Assembly: GCA_003550275.1 (NCBI GenBank)
Contig: QXCW01000002.1
Location: 1 to 64,000 of the forward strand
Source: Flavobacteriaceae bacterium MAR_2010_72
GTDB taxonomy: Bacteria; Bacteroidota; Bacteroidia; Flavobacteriales; Flavobacteriaceae
DNA length: 64,000 nucleotides
Direction: 5' to 3'
Below are positions 1 through 10,169 of this stretch, piece after piece. A program made the translations under genes and the position numbers. The stretch's first letter is position 1, and every line of letters begins with the position of its first letter. Under the pieces are notes generated by a model. It was not told where the DNA came from, made no database searches, and saw nothing but the letters and a program-made list of their open reading frames with translations.

Positions 1-1244
1 GATACAATAAAGGCTAGACTTGAGGTTTTAAACGCTAAAACACCATTTAATATAGAATATAACCCTTCACTTGAAAGCGTTATAAAATCGTATTTAAAAC
101 ATCGAAGACAGTCATTGGAGCGCTTAATGTCTTTAAGTGAATTCTACTTTCCTTTATTTGAACAGGAGCTAGATAACCATGATGTTCCTTTAGAACTTAA
201 ATATTTGGCCATTGTTGAATCTGCTTTAAAACCTAGGGCCAAATCACGAGTTGGAGCAACGGGTTTGTGGCAGTTTATGTTTGCTACTGGCAAAATGTAT
301 GGTTTAAATGTGAGTAGTTATGTCGACGAACGCAGTGATCCTATTAAATCTACAGATGCTGCGAGTAAATATTTGGCTAACTCTATGAAATTTTTGGAGA
401 TTGGGGATTTGGCCTTGGCAGCATACAATTCAGGCCCTGGAAATGTAAGTAAAGCCATTCGCAGGTCTGGAGGTTATCAAAATTACTGGAATATCAGGCC
501 GTTTTTACCCTCGCGAAACAGCGGGCTATTTACCAGCATTTTGGCGACTATGTATATTTTTGAATTTGCTGAACAGCATGGATTTAAAAAAGTTAAGCCT
601 GATTTCAGGTATTTTGAAACCGATACCATTCAGGTCAAACAAATGATCACTCTGGATCAGGTTTCTGAACTGTTGGATTTACCGGTAGAGGAACTACAAT
701 TTTTGAATCCTTCATATAAATTAGATATCATTCCCTACATAAAAGGGGAAAATTACGCGTTGAGGTTGCCTAAAACACGCTTTAGGCAAGTTTGTTAATA
801 ACGAAGATCAAATCTATGCTTATGTCAAATCTGAATTTGATAAACGTGAAAAAACCTCTCCCTCAATTTTTCGATTCTGAATCCAAAACAACTTATAGAG
901 TAAAGTCTGGTGATTATTTAGGGAAAATTGCAAAGAATTTATGGCGTAAGAGTGAGTCAAATTAAACAGTGGAATGGATTGCGAAGCAACAATTTGAGAA
1001 TAGGTCAGCGCTTAACCATTTATCCCAGAAACCCATCATCAATGCTTCAACGGTTGTTAAAACTACTTCCCCAAAAACGTAGAGGTTAATGGAAAGCAAA
1101 CCTATAAAGTACAAAGTGGAGACTCTCTTTGGAGCATATCGCAAAAATTTCCAGGAGTTTCGGTGGCAAAATATTAAAGATTGGAACGATATTAGTGGCA
1201 CAAAACTAACCGTCGGGATGACGCTCATTGTTTCCAACAAATAA
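1..1244 (+). pseudogene. MltD-type lytic transglycosylase with two LysM domains, 5' partial, frameshifted
   Basis: A membrane-bound murein transglycosylase that would cleave peptidoglycan glycan strands. The frame is open from base 1, so the start lies upstream. The SLT-type domain is clear: catalytic Glu in IVESALKP (codon at 217-219), followed by GATGLWQFM and AAYNSGPGNV. The continuous frame stops at 798. Translating past it recovers two LysM domains, at about 891-1026 (YRVKSGD, IGQRLTIYP) and 1100-1241 (YKVQSGDSLWSIS), but only by changing frame about six times: near 778, 861, 939, 1041, 1075 and 1170. All but the first lie in short homopolymers, and the natural stop is TAA at 1242-1244. 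Intact downstream domains argue for recent indels or sequence error rather than old decay. The family is certain; whether the gene is functional is not. Confidence 0.85.
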
Positions 1245-1260
1245 TTTTAAAAATCAATCC

Positions 1261-2234
1261 ATGAAAAATTCCTTTTTAGCCTTCACTTTAGCAGTGTTAT
1301 TAGTAGCCTGTGGAGGAGATTCGAAAAACAAACGAATAGTACCAAATTCTTCAGGGAACATTAAAATGTGTCCGTTGTGGTTGACAACTTACTATGGGAA
1401 GACACTGTAGGCGAGGCCATTCGAAGTGTATTGGCAGCCCCCTTAGAAGGCCTACCTCAGGACGAACCTATTTTCGATTTAAGTCAAATGCCGACCCAAG
1501 TATTTTCAGGGTTCACAACCAAGAACAGAACAATCCTTAAAATTGAAAAAGGAAAGCCAGCTGACACTAAAATACTTACCGATGTTTATGCCAAACCACA
1601 AGTACTAGCTCTAATTACAGGTGAAACCAATGCTGAAATTGAAGAGCAATTAATGGCTAATGCTGAAAAGATTATTGATGCATTTAAAAAAGCGGAAATC
1701 AAGGAGCAACAAAGACGAATTGCGCTTTCATTGTTTGATGATGAACCCTTACAGGAAAACCTCGGGATTAACTTAAAGTTTTCTTCGGTTTATCGTATAG
1801 CGAAAAAAGAAGATCATTTTTTCTGGATACGAAAGGACACCAAAACTGGAACTATGGACCTTTTGGTGTATCAAGTACCACTAGATGCAATAAGAAAAGG
1901 GGATAGTGCTGTGGTTGATGTTGTAAAATTGAGAGATTCTATTGGTAAAAATCATATTCCAGGACGTATTGAAGGCGCCCATATGACAACAGAAAATGCG
2001 TATTCCCCTTATATTTTTCAAACCATTATTGACAATAAGCCAACTTTGGAAACAAAGGGTATTTGGGATGTTAAAAATGATTTTATGTCTGGGCCATTTA
2101 TTAATTATGCCATAGAGGACCAAGTGAATGACAGGTATGTGGTTATTGAAGGCTATGTTTTTGCGCCATCCGTTCAAAAACGGGACTACATATTTGAATT
2201 AGAATCCATTATAAGATCGGTTAAGATCAAATAA
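1261..2234 (+). pseudogene. DUF4837 family lipoprotein, one frameshift
   Basis: Predicted outer-envelope lipoprotein of the Bacteroidota family DUF4837, function unknown. The ATG at 1261 begins a signal peptide with lipobox LVAC, so Cys17 would be lipidated. The reading frame switches near 1363-1366. Adding one A to the A run joins NIK to NVSVVVDNLLW and gives a full-length product of about 324 residues ending in TAA at 2232-2234. Without that base the first frame ends at 1410. The body carries the family features LPQDEPIF and FSGFTTKNR. It follows the transglycosylase gene by 16 bases and is probably co-transcribed. The break is a single homopolymer indel and may be a sequencing error. The family assignment is from memory of conserved segments. 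Confidence 0.75.
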
Positions 2235-2238
2235 AATA

Positions 2239-2267
2239 AAAAAGCCAACTAATCTAGTTGGCTTTTT
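2239..2267. terminator. bidirectional intrinsic terminator
   Basis: A perfect 12-bp stem (2239-2250 with 2256-2267) encloses a 5-base loop. It has A-rich sequence on one side and T-rich sequence on the other, so it can end transcription from both strands. It sits between the convergent DUF4837 and tatA genes. Confidence 0.85.
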
Positions 2268-2285
2268 TATTGTGGTATTATTTTT

Positions 2286-2471
2286 TTATTCTTTCTTGTC
2301 AGCAGAAGACTTATCATCATCTTTACTGGCATCTTTAAATTCTTTGATTCCACTGCCTAAACCACGCATAAGTTCTGGTATTTTTTTACCTCCAAACAAT
2401 AATAAAACAACCAAAACAACTAAAACGATTTGCCATGGGCCAATTGCTAAAAACATATGTGATGCGATCAT
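2286..2471 (-). CDS. tatA: Sec-independent protein translocase TatA/E
   Basis: Single-span component of the twin-arginine translocase, which forms the channel for folded proteins in the inner membrane. The product has the family layout: a short periplasmic end, a hydrophobic helix (about residues 10-27), the hinge FGGKKIPEL, an amphipathic helix ([13 protein letters not shown]) and a charged tail. The length (61 residues) is normal. Two starts are possible, 2471 (MIASHM) and 2456 (MFLAIGPW); the second gives the more usual N-terminus. It is convergent with the DUF4837 gene and divergent from the M23 peptidase. No tatC is in the window. Confidence 0.9.
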   Translation of the reverse strand: MIASHMFLAIGPWQIVLVVLVVLLLFGGKKIPELMRGLGSGIKEFKDASKDDDKSSADKKE

Positions 2472-2490
2472 AATTTTCTAATTTGAATTG

Positions 2491-2498
2491 CAAATTTA
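2491..2498 (-). promoter_or_regulatory. candidate -7 box for tatA
   Basis: On the reverse strand these bases read TAAATTTG, matching the Bacteroidota -7 consensus TAnnTTTG, about 20-35 bases before the possible tatA starts. No well-spaced TTTG -33 element is evident, so this is a weak call. Confidence 0.3.
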
Positions 2499-2571
2499 AT
2501 AATTAAACTTCAAATTAAACGTTTAAAAGCAAACTTTAACCATGTGTACTTTAACTTGCACTTATTTTAAT

Positions 2572-2579
2572 TAATTTTG
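2572..2579 (+). promoter_or_regulatory. candidate -7 box for the M23 peptidase operon
   Basis: TAATTTTG matches TAnnTTTG and ends 7 bases before the ATG at 2587, so the transcript would be nearly leaderless. A -33 element is not convincing. Confidence 0.35.
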
Positions 2580-2586
2580 TGCTATA

Positions 2587-3453
2587 ATGACAGCAAAAAA
2601 GAAACAAAAAAAATTCGCCAAAAAGCTACTTCATAAATACAGGTTGGTAATTTTAAATGAAGACACCTTTGAAGAGCGTTTTGCAATGAAATTAACACGG
2701 CTTAATGTGTTTGTTATTGTGGCAATTTCTTCAATTTTACTTGTAACATCAACTATTTTGTTAATAGCGTTTACGTCATTGAGAGAGTATATACCGGGCT
2801 ATTCTTCAACAGCATTAAAACAAAAAGCAACAGAACTCAATTACAAAACCGACTCTTTGCAGCAAGTTATAAGCATGAACGATCAGTATTATCAATCCAT
2901 AAAACGGGTTTTGACTGGTGATGTTAAAATGGTTGAATTCAACAAGGACTCTATAATTGAGGCGGCGAGTAAAGACATAAATATTATTAATTTAAAACCA
3001 GCAAAAGAAGACTCATTGCTGCGCGATTTGGTGGATAAAGAGGATAAGTATAATTTGTTTGAATCTGCTATTTTATCATCGAATTTTGTTTTATTTCCGC
3101 CTGTAAACGGCACTATTTCTGAAGCTTATAATGTTGAAGAACGTCATTATGCTGTGGATGTTGTAGTGGCCAAGGACACGCCAGTCAAAGCTACTGCAGA
3201 CGGCACTATAATTTTTGCTGAATGGACTGCCGAAACGGGCTATGTAGTAATTATTGAACACAGTAACGAACTTATTTCAGTTTACAAGCACAATGCTTCC
3301 ATCGCGAAAAGGCAAGGCGATTTAGTTAAGGCAGGAGAAGTGATTGCAATGGCAGGAAATACAGGTGAACTTACCACGGGGCCACATTTGCATTTTGAAT
3401 TATGGAGCAGAGGCTACCCAGTTAATCCAACAAACTTTATAGACTTTAAATAA
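2587..3453 (+). CDS. M23 family (LytM-type) metallopeptidase, membrane anchored
   Basis: Predicted peptidoglycan endopeptidase of 288 residues. A basic cytoplasmic N-terminus is followed by one membrane segment (about 41-64), a periplasmic linker likely to be helical (75-165) and a C-terminal LytM domain (170-288). The zinc and catalytic residues are present: H187 and D191 in HYAVDV, H235 in YKHN, and H267/H269 in GPHLHFELW. The usual Gly after the first His is replaced by other residues (HYAVD), but the spacing of His and Asp is kept. The stop overlaps the next start (TAATG), which indicates translational coupling with the GH3-family gene. The substrate is inferred from the family. Confidence 0.9.
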   Translation: MTAKKKQKKFAKKLLHKYRLVILNEDTFEERFAMKLTRLNVFVIVAISSILLVTSTILLIAFTSLREYIPGYSSTALKQKATELNYKTDSLQQVISMNDQYYQSIKRVLTGDVKMVEFNKDSIIEAASKDINIINLKPAKEDSLLRDLVDKEDKYNLFESAILSSNFVLFPPVNGTISEAYNVEERHYAVDVVVAKDTPVKATADGTIIFAEWTAETGYVVIIEHSNELISVYKHNASIAKRQGDLVKAGEVIAMAGNTGELTTGPHLHFELWSRGYPVNPTNFIDFK

Positions 3454-4954
3454 TGCTATCAATAAAATCTGCATTGGCCATACCTTTCGCAAAAGGAGTT
3501 AGAAAATCAGTTTTAAAATGGGCCAACAATCCTATTAAAACACAAAAAAAAGTATTCCAAGACTTAATAAGTCAAGCAACAGCAACGGTTTTTGGCAAGG
3601 ATCACGATTTTGTAAGTATAAACTCCTATGAAGATTTTGTAAAACGAGTACCCGTACGTGATTATGAAGCATTACGACCGTATGTAGATAGAGCCGTAAA
3701 AGGAGAAGAAGATATGTTATGGAAAGGGAAGCCTTTATATTTTGCAAAAACTTCAGGTACAACCTCTGGCGCTAAATATATTCCTATTACCAAGGAAAGT
3801 ATGCCAACACATGTTGAAGCCGCTAGAAATGCAATTTTGATGTACATTGCTGAAACTGGAAACAGCAAATTCGTAGATGGAAAAATGATTTTTCTGCAAG
3901 GAAGTCCAGTTTTAGAGCAAAAAAACGGAATCCAGTTTGGAAGACTTTCAGGTATAGTTGCCCATTACGTACCTAAATATCTTCAAAAAACAGAATGCCA
4001 ACTTGGGAAACCAACTGTATTGACGATTGGGAGACAAAAGTTGATGCTATTGTAAAAGAAACATTGCCAGAAAATATGACCGTCATTTCTGGGATACCAT
4101 CATGGGTGCAAATGTATTTTGAAAAAATTCAGCAAAAAACAGGAAAGAAAGTTGGCGACGTATTTAAAAACTTCAAACTGTTCATATTTGGAGGTGTGAA
4201 TTACGAACCTTATAGGGCAAAATTTGAAAATCTCATTGGTCGCAAAGTTGATAGTATTGAATTATATCCTGCAAGCGAGGGCTTTTTTGCCTTTCAGGAC
4301 CAGCAAAGCGAAAAAGGGATGCTACTTCAGTTGAATTCTGGTATTTTTTATGAATTCATAAAAGCGGATGAATTTTTTAATAATGAGCCTAAACGCATAA
4401 CCTTACAAGATGTTCAACTAGGGGTCAATTATGTAATGATCGTTTCCACAAATGCTGGCCTTTGGGCATATAATTTAGGAGACACTGTTGAGTTTACGTC
4501 GATTAAGCCCTATCGTGTTATTGTTTCTGGGCGCATAAAGCATTTTATTTCAGCTTTTGGAGAGCACGTCATTGGAAAAGAGGTAGAACAGGCACTTCAA
4601 GAAGCAATAGTTGATTCTAATATTCGAGTAACCGAATTTACGGTTGCTCCGCAAATCAATCCTAATGATGGATTGCCTTACCATGAATGGTTTATAGAAT
4701 TTGAAAACGAACCGGAAGACATGGTTGCTTTAGCTGAAAAATTAGATCATTCACTTCAAAAACAAAACAGCTATTATTTTGATTTAATAAAGGGGAATGT
4801 TCTACAGACTTTAAAAATAACACCGGTTAGGTCGCTTGGATTTCAGAATTATATGAAGTCAATTGGGAAATTGGGTGGACAAAACAAAATCCCAAGACTT
4901 TCAAATGATCGCAAAATTGCAGAGGCTTTATCAGAGTTAAAATTGGTTAAATAG
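3453..4954 (+). pseudogene. GH3 auxin-responsive promoter family (acyl-acid-amido synthetase-like), one frameshift
   Basis: Adenylate-forming enzyme of the GH3 fold, which in plants conjugates amino acids to carboxylic acids; the bacterial substrate is unknown. The N-terminal part (from ATG 3453) carries the ATP-binding motif TSGTTSGAKYIPIT and ends prematurely at 4055. The C-terminal part is in another frame (MPTWETNC onward) and continues to TAG at 4952-4954, with YPASEGFFAFQ and LGDTVEFTS. Adding one A to the A run at about 3985-3990 restores one protein of about 500 residues. Translationally coupled to the upstream M23 gene. The indel is in a homopolymer, like those nearer the window start, so it may be a sequence error rather than a real lesion. 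Confidence 0.85.
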
Positions 4955-4957
4955 TAT

Positions 4958-4965
4958 TATCTTTG
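4958..4965 (+). promoter_or_regulatory. candidate -7 box
   Basis: TATCTTTG matches TAnnTTTG, 17 bases before the ATG at 4983 and just after the GH3-family stop. No clear -33 TTTG at the expected spacing. Confidence 0.35.
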
Positions 4966-4982
4966 CTCGTCAAATACGCTAT

Positions 4983-6671
4983 ATGAACAAAAAGAAACAC
5001 CATGAACGAACAAGGGCTCAAGAGAGCTCAAATGCTATTGAAAGAATGTACATTACCATGCGGCATTTGTTTAATCGTGGGTTTTATAAACCAATGGGAG
5101 TTTCTGGGGAGACCTTGAGAGAAGCCTTATTACTGTTGCGCCCTGAAATTTATGGCTCTATAGCCGAAGAAAAAGCGGAACTAGAAGGTCTGCTTTACGT
5201 TATTGACAGACTACCCAGAGGCATTGAAGAGTGTACATTTATTAATCTTACAAGTGATGAAGGTTATGCAAATTCACATTTTAAACCTATTATTCCTCCA
5301 AAACGAAGAAGAAACTGCTATCGCATCGATGATGAGCAGATGAATATTGAAATAACTAGAGGCCGATCAGAAATCTATGATATTTTAACCCACTTAACGT
5401 TTCTTTTTGTTGAATCCCATAAGATTAGCAAGCGAGTTCTTATTGACGAAATTGGAAACACAACCCGTGATTGGGTTAAATTGGAAAAAGCGGTAATGTC
5501 AACAGAAGAGCTAACGCAACAGGAGCGCGAAATAGCCATTACCCATACCGCCAATATTTTAGGAAGAACCTTTAATGAACTCACTGAAGCCCATGAAAAG
5601 TTTACGTCTTCTGCTCAACCAGATAGATTGTTGCATATTATTTACTGGCTAGGAAAATTGGCTATTGAAGAGGTCATCAACAATAAAAAACGCACGGTAA
5701 CCTTTAGTCCAGTGTTAAGGGAGCGATTGGGTCATCATATTCATGGTGAAATATGGGCAGATCATATAAAAGAAGTACTTCATAAAAATGATTTGTTGGA
5801 GCGTCCAATTCATGTGATTAGTGCCAATATGCACAGTGTCATGAATTCTGTTTTTGCCTCAAACGCGCTAAAAAATTTGAAACCAAAAAAGGATATGTTT
5901 CAAATTTATGAAGCATTAAGTCAAAAGGACAATGAGGCTATTCGCAACAAGGTCGTAAAAGAGGCAACTCAAAAAGGCATGATTTACATTGAAGATAAGT
6001 CAGGCACGAATATCGACGTTCAGATTTTTGATACTTCTAAAATTGATTTTTCCAAAACAGATATTAATGTTAGTGAGAGGTTTAACACTTCAGAAAAACC
6101 TGTTATATTCGTAATGGATTATGCTTTTGGAGAGCAAGCCTATGAAACTATTGATGAGTTGTTAAAACCGATAAAGGTTAATGGTAAAAAAATTCATCTT
6201 AATGTAGAGTCCATATCCATAATGGGTAAGGCAGGTATTTTAGAAGGAGGTAAGGGTGATATTATGATTCCTTCGGCACATATTTTTGAAGGGACGGCTG
6301 ATAATTATCCTTTTACAAATGAACTTTCAAAAGCGGATTTAGAAGGTCAAGGCGTAGCAGTTTGTGAAGGCTCAATGATTACGGTTTTAGGCACATCACT
6401 CCAAAACAAGGAAATTCTAAAGTTTTTCTTCAATTCCACATGGAATGTGATAGGTTTGGAAATGGAAGGAGCTCATTATCAAAAGGCCATACAGGCTGCA
6501 TCAAAAGTTAGAGGAAGCATAAGGTCTGATGTAAAAGTTAGATATGCTTATTACGCTAGTGATAATCCATTGGAGACAGGAAGCACTTTAGCATCAGGAG
6601 GATTGGGTACGTCAGGAGTTAAGCCCACCTATTTAATAACACGAAAAATATTACAACAAATATTCAATTAA
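4983..6671 (+). CDS. DUF6909-like protein with nucleoside-phosphorylase-like C-terminus
   Basis: A 562-residue cytoplasmic protein without signal or membrane segments. I recall this family as DUF6909, function unknown. The N-terminal half is helical and charged. The C-terminal half (about 365-562) has segments resembling the PNP/UDP phosphorylase and AMP nucleosidase fold: IMGKAGILEGGKGDI, GLEMEGAHYQKA (compare MEGA/MESG in nucleosidases) and ASDNPLE (compare SD in the nucleobase loop). A nucleoside or nucleotide substrate is therefore possible, but this rests on motifs alone. It is followed 12 bases later by the Wzz-like gene, so it may share its transcript with the polysaccharide locus by read-through. 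Confidence 0.6.
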   Translation: MNKKKHHERTRAQESSNAIERMYITMRHLFNRGFYKPMGVSGETLREALLLLRPEIYGSIAEEKAELEGLLYVIDRLPRGIEECTFINLTSDEGYANSHFKPIIPPKRRRNCYRIDDEQMNIEITRGRSEIYDILTHLTFLFVESHKISKRVLIDEIGNTTRDWVKLEKAVMSTEELTQQEREIAITHTANILGRTFNELTEAHEKFTSSAQPDRLLHIIYWLGKLAIEEVINNKKRTVTFSPVLRERLGHHIHGEIWADHIKEVLHKNDLLERPIHVISANMHSVMNSVFASNALKNLKPKKDMFQIYEALSQKDNEAIRNKVVKEATQKGMIYIEDKSGTNIDVQIFDTSKIDFSKTDINVSERFNTSEKPVIFVMDYAFGEQAYETIDELLKPIKVNGKKIHLNVESISIMGKAGILEGGKGDIMIPSAHIFEGTADNYPFTNELSKADLEGQGVAVCEGSMITVLGTSLQNKEILKFFFNSTWNVIGLEMEGAHYQKAIQAASKVRGSIRSDVKVRYAYYASDNPLETGSTLASGGLGTSGVKPTYLITRKILQQIFN

Positions 6672-6683
6672 TAATTTACAATT

Positions 6684-7751
6684 ATGAGTAAGAATTTACC
6701 AGAGCCTACAAATTCTGAAGAAGTTGATTTAGGACAATTATTCAAGTTAATAGGCAATGCATTTGAAAGATTTTTTAGGTTTATAGCTAATATTTTTATT
6801 GGGATATATAATGTTATCTTAATCCTATTGATCCATTTTTATAAACGAAAGGTTTGGTATGCAACAGCAATTATTATAGGAGGTGCTTTTGGTTTTATAA
6901 TCGATAAGAAGTCAGACAAATTGTATGGTGCAAATATGTTTATTGAAACTAACTTTAATTCTGCAAGGCAAGTTTATGAAAACATTAATCAGTTTCATCA
7001 ACTGGCAAATAAAGATGCGGATAGTCTAGAATTATCTAGGAGATTGGGTGTAACGGTTGGGGAAGCTGCTAAATTAAAGGGGTTTTATATTGAGCCAGAT
7101 ATAGATGACAATGTCATAGCCGAAATGTATTCAGCATTTTATTCAATGTTGGATTCAGTCTCTAGAGTAGAAATGACCTTTGACAGATATAAAAAGTCTT
7201 TAACTAATTATAACTTTAACATTCATCGTATAGGTGTGGCGTCTACTGATAAAACGGTTTATAAAAAGATTGAAAAGGCTTTTGTTGACGAAATTTCAGC
7301 AAATGCCTATTTAAAAGAGTTGGTTGAAATTAATATGTTAAATTTAAACAAAAAGGATCAAGCATTATTAAAACAAGTTCAAAAAACGGACTCCTTAGTT
7401 GATGAATATTTAAAAATAAGAATTAATGAATCTCAAAAAGAACCCATTCCTGGAGCCGGGACAACTTTATACATGGGAAATGCAGAATCAAGCAATTTAA
7501 TTGTAGACGAATCAATAATTATTGAAAAACGCCTTGAGTTAGAAGCTCAAAGGCGACAAGTGAATACTGATAAAATTCTGCAACAAAATATCATTAATGT
7601 ATTGGCTGGGTTTCCAGACTCTGGATATGATATAAAAGAGTGGACTGATAAAAAGAAGTTTGTATTCCCAATTGTATTGGCCTCAATGATGCTACTGATC
7701 TTTTCTTTCTTGGGGCTTGGTAAATATTTAGACAAACAAAGTAAGCAATAA
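6684..7751 (+). CDS. Wzz-like polysaccharide chain-length determinant protein
   Basis: Predicted inner-membrane polysaccharide co-polymerase of 355 residues that would set glycan chain length with Wzy. Hydrophobic segments at about 34-51 and 58-74 precede a long periplasmic, probably coiled-coil region (80-320), and a final membrane segment (about 328-347) leads to a short basic tail. This two-ended topology is that of Wzz/PCP proteins. There is no kinase domain or Walker motif, so it is not a Wzc-type tyrosine kinase. Sequence motifs are weak and the call leans on topology and position: it is the first gene of the glycan locus, 5 bases before rfbB. Confidence 0.65.
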   Translation: MSKNLPEPTNSEEVDLGQLFKLIGNAFERFFRFIANIFIGIYNVILILLIHFYKRKVWYATAIIIGGAFGFIIDKKSDKLYGANMFIETNFNSARQVYENINQFHQLANKDADSLELSRRLGVTVGEAAKLKGFYIEPDIDDNVIAEMYSAFYSMLDSVSRVEMTFDRYKKSLTNYNFNIHRIGVASTDKTVYKKIEKAFVDEISANAYLKELVEINMLNLNKKDQALLKQVQKTDSLVDEYLKIRINESQKEPIPGAGTTLYMGNAESSNLIVDESIIIEKRLELEAQRRQVNTDKILQQNIINVLAGFPDSGYDIKEWTDKKKFVFPIVLASMMLLIFSFLGLGKYLDKQSKQ

Positions 7752-7756
7752 TTGGA

Positions 7757-8767
7757 ATGAACATTTTAATTACAGGAGGCGCTGGATTTATTGGCTCTAA
7801 TTTTGTTGAGTTTTATCTTGAAAACTGTCCTGAAATTAATATTGTCAATTTAGACAAGCTCACTTATGCAGGTGAGCTTTCAAATTTAAATATAGGAGGT
7901 TCTCACTCAAATTATACGTTCGTTCAAGGCGATATTTGTAACAGATCGTTAATAGAAAGCCTTTTTGAGAAGCACAAATTCAATGGCGTCATTCATTTTG
8001 CTGCTGAATCACATGTAGACAACTCTATTAATAACCCAAGTGAATTTATACAAACCAATGTTTTTGGCACATTTAACCTTTTAGATGTTGCTAAAGACTG
8101 TTGGATGGATGGTCCACACCAAGTTAAAAAAGGCTTTGAGAACAATAAATTTCTTCATATTTCAACAGATGAGGTTTACGGCACATTAGGTCAAGAAGGA
8201 TTATTTGTTGAACAAACGCCTTACGCGCCTAATAGCCCTTATAGCGCTTCAAAAGCAGCTTCAGATTTTTTTGTGAGAAGTTATTTCCATACTTACGGAC
8301 TAAATGTGGTCACCACTAATTGTTCAAATAACTATGGACCGAAACAACATGATGAAAAGTTGATCCCAACTATCATTCGAAAAGCGCTTTCTGGAGAACC
8401 AATTCCAATTTATGGTGACGGATCCAATATTAGAGATTGGCTTTATGTATTAGATCATTGTAAAGGTATAGATTTGGCATTCTGGAATGGAAAAGCCGGG
8501 GAAACCTATAATATCGGGGGCAAAAATGAACGCAATAATCTATATATAGCAATCACCATTTGTGAAATTTTAGACGAACTAAAACCAAAGAAAAATTCGT
8601 ATAAAGATCAAATCTCTTTCGTAAAAGATAGACCAGGTCATGATTTTAGATATGCCATTGATGCTTCTAAAATTGAAAAAGAACTTGGATGGAAGGCTAA
8701 TGAAAGTTTTGAAACAGGAATTATAAAAACCGTAAATTGGTACATTGAAAAATATAAAAAACAATGA
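7757..8767 (+). CDS. rfbB: dTDP-glucose 4,6-dehydratase
   Basis: Short-chain dehydrogenase/reductase enzyme converting dTDP-glucose to dTDP-4-keto-6-deoxyglucose, the second step to dTDP-L-rhamnose. At 336 residues it is of normal length. Visible are the NAD-binding GGAGFIGSN near residue 7, the dehydratase Asp-Glu pair in STDEVYG (138-139) and the YxxxK pair Y162/K166 in [10 protein letters not shown]. The stop overlaps the start of rfbA by 4 bases. It is part of a complete rfbBACD set, so dTDP-rhamnose is expected in the surface glycan. Confidence 0.97.
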   Translation: MNILITGGAGFIGSNFVEFYLENCPEINIVNLDKLTYAGELSNLNIGGSHSNYTFVQGDICNRSLIESLFEKHKFNGVIHFAAESHVDNSINNPSEFIQTNVFGTFNLLDVAKDCWMDGPHQVKKGFENNKFLHISTDEVYGTLGQEGLFVEQTPYAPNSPYSASKAASDFFVRSYFHTYGLNVVTTNCSNNYGPKQHDEKLIPTIIRKALSGEPIPIYGDGSNIRDWLYVLDHCKGIDLAFWNGKAGETYNIGGKNERNNLYIAITICEILDELKPKKNSYKDQISFVKDRPGHDFRYAIDASKIEKELGWKANESFETGIIKTVNWYIEKYKKQ

Positions 8768-9621
8768 AAGGTATAATTCTAGCAGGTGGTTCTGGGACAA
8801 GACTTCATCCATTGACTAAAGTACTTAGTAAACAGCTTATGCCGGTTTACGACAAACCTATGATTTACTATCCCATTACTACATTAATGTCGGCAGGGAT
8901 ACGTGAAATCCTAATTATCTCTACGTCGAAAGACACACCTCGATTTAAGGAATTGCTTGGTAATGGAAAGGACTACGGTTGTAAGTTCGAATATGCAGTA
9001 CAAGAGCAACCCAACGGGTTAGCTGAAGCCTTTATTATTGGAGAAGAATTTATTGGTGCCGATAGCGCGGCACTAATATTAGGCGATAATATTTTTTATG
9101 GATCGGGATTGGACCAAACGCTAAAGGCAATTCATGAACCAAAAGGCGGAGTGATTTTTGCTTATCATGTTCATGACCCCCAACGGTATGGCGTTGTTGA
9201 ATTTGACGCGAATAACAAGGCCATTTCTATTGAAGAAAAACCAGAACAGCCTAAATCAAATTATGCCGTACCTGGAATTTATTTCTATGACAATAATGTT
9301 ATCAAAATTGCCAAAAACATTAAACCAAGCCATAGGGGCGAACTTGAAATAACAGATGTAAATAGGGCTTACTTAAAGCAACAAAAGCTTCATGTTCAAA
9401 TACTCGACAAGGGAACAGCATGGTTAGATACCGGAACTTTCCAATCATTAATGCAAGCATCACAATTTGTTCAGGTGATTGAAGAGCGACAGGGCCTCAA
9501 AATTGGCTGTATTGAAGAAATGGCTTTTAGAATGGGGTATATCAACAAGGCGCAATTACATAAACTAGCCAAGCCATTGCTTAAAAGTGGTTACGGACAA
9601 TATCTTCAGCAAATTAAATAG
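8764..9621 (+). CDS. rfbA: glucose-1-phosphate thymidylyltransferase
   Basis: Makes dTDP-glucose from glucose-1-phosphate and dTTP, the first step of dTDP-rhamnose synthesis. The 285-residue protein opens with the nucleotidyltransferase signature [13 protein letters not shown] and [11 protein letters not shown], followed by LGDNIFYG and the sugar-binding EEKP. Length matches short-type RmlA enzymes. It overlaps rfbB by 4 bases and is followed after 2 bases by rfbC, so it is tightly co-translated. Confidence 0.97.
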   Translation: MKGIILAGGSGTRLHPLTKVLSKQLMPVYDKPMIYYPITTLMSAGIREILIISTSKDTPRFKELLGNGKDYGCKFEYAVQEQPNGLAEAFIIGEEFIGADSAALILGDNIFYGSGLDQTLKAIHEPKGGVIFAYHVHDPQRYGVVEFDANNKAISIEEKPEQPKSNYAVPGIYFYDNNVIKIAKNIKPSHRGELEITDVNRAYLKQQKLHVQILDKGTAWLDTGTFQSLMQASQFVQVIEERQGLKIGCIEEMAFRMGYINKAQLHKLAKPLLKSGYGQYLQQIK

Positions 9622-9623
9622 CA

Positions 9624-10169
9624 ATGACCATACAACAAACGCCTCTAAAAGATTGTGTTATTGTAATGCCCAAAGTTTTTAGGGATGCTAGAGGAAGTTT
9701 TCTTGAAAGTTTTAATTTGAAAGCATTTCAGGAGAATACGGGCTTAACTATTGATTTTGTCCAAGATAATCTATCTACATCTTCTAAAGGTGTTTTACGT
9801 GGGTTGCATTTTCAAGCCGGAGATTACGCACAAGCAAAATTAGTCAGTGTTATAAAAGGCAGTGTTCTTGATGTTTGTGTTGATTTGCGAAAGGATTCAA
9901 AAACATTTGGCGAGCACTTTTCAATGAGGTTGGATGATAAAACAAAGCACCAGCTTTTTGTGCCTAGAGGTTTTGCTCATGGGTTTTTGACTTTAGAGGA
10001 CGAAACCATTTTTAGCTATAAATGTGATAATTATTATAACAAAGAAGCTGAAAGCGGAATAATTTATAATGATCCAGACCTTAATATAAATTGGGGGATT
10101 CCAGAAAGTGAACTTATTCTTTCTGAAAAAGATAGACAGCTACCAACATTTGAAACTTTGTTCAAATGA
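9624..10169 (+). CDS. rfbC: dTDP-4-dehydrorhamnose 3,5-epimerase
   Basis: Cupin-fold epimerase acting at C3 and C5 of dTDP-4-keto-6-deoxyglucose. 181 residues, normal for RmlC. The active-site histidine lies in VLRGLHFQ (H62), with KLVSVIKGSVLDVCVD and FVPRGFAHGF matching the family core. The stop overlaps the rfbD start by 4 bases. Confidence 0.97.
   Translation: MTIQQTPLKDCVIVMPKVFRDARGSFLESFNLKAFQENTGLTIDFVQDNLSTSSKGVLRGLHFQAGDYAQAKLVSVIKGSVLDVCVDLRKDSKTFGEHFSMRLDDKTKHQLFVPRGFAHGFLTLEDETIFSYKCDNYYNKEAESGIIYNDPDLNINWGIPESELILSEKDRQLPTFETLFK

Noticed and set aside
6684-7751. Wzc-type tyrosine autokinase
   Set aside because: No Walker A/B motifs and no tyrosine-rich tail; only the chain-length-determinant topology is present.
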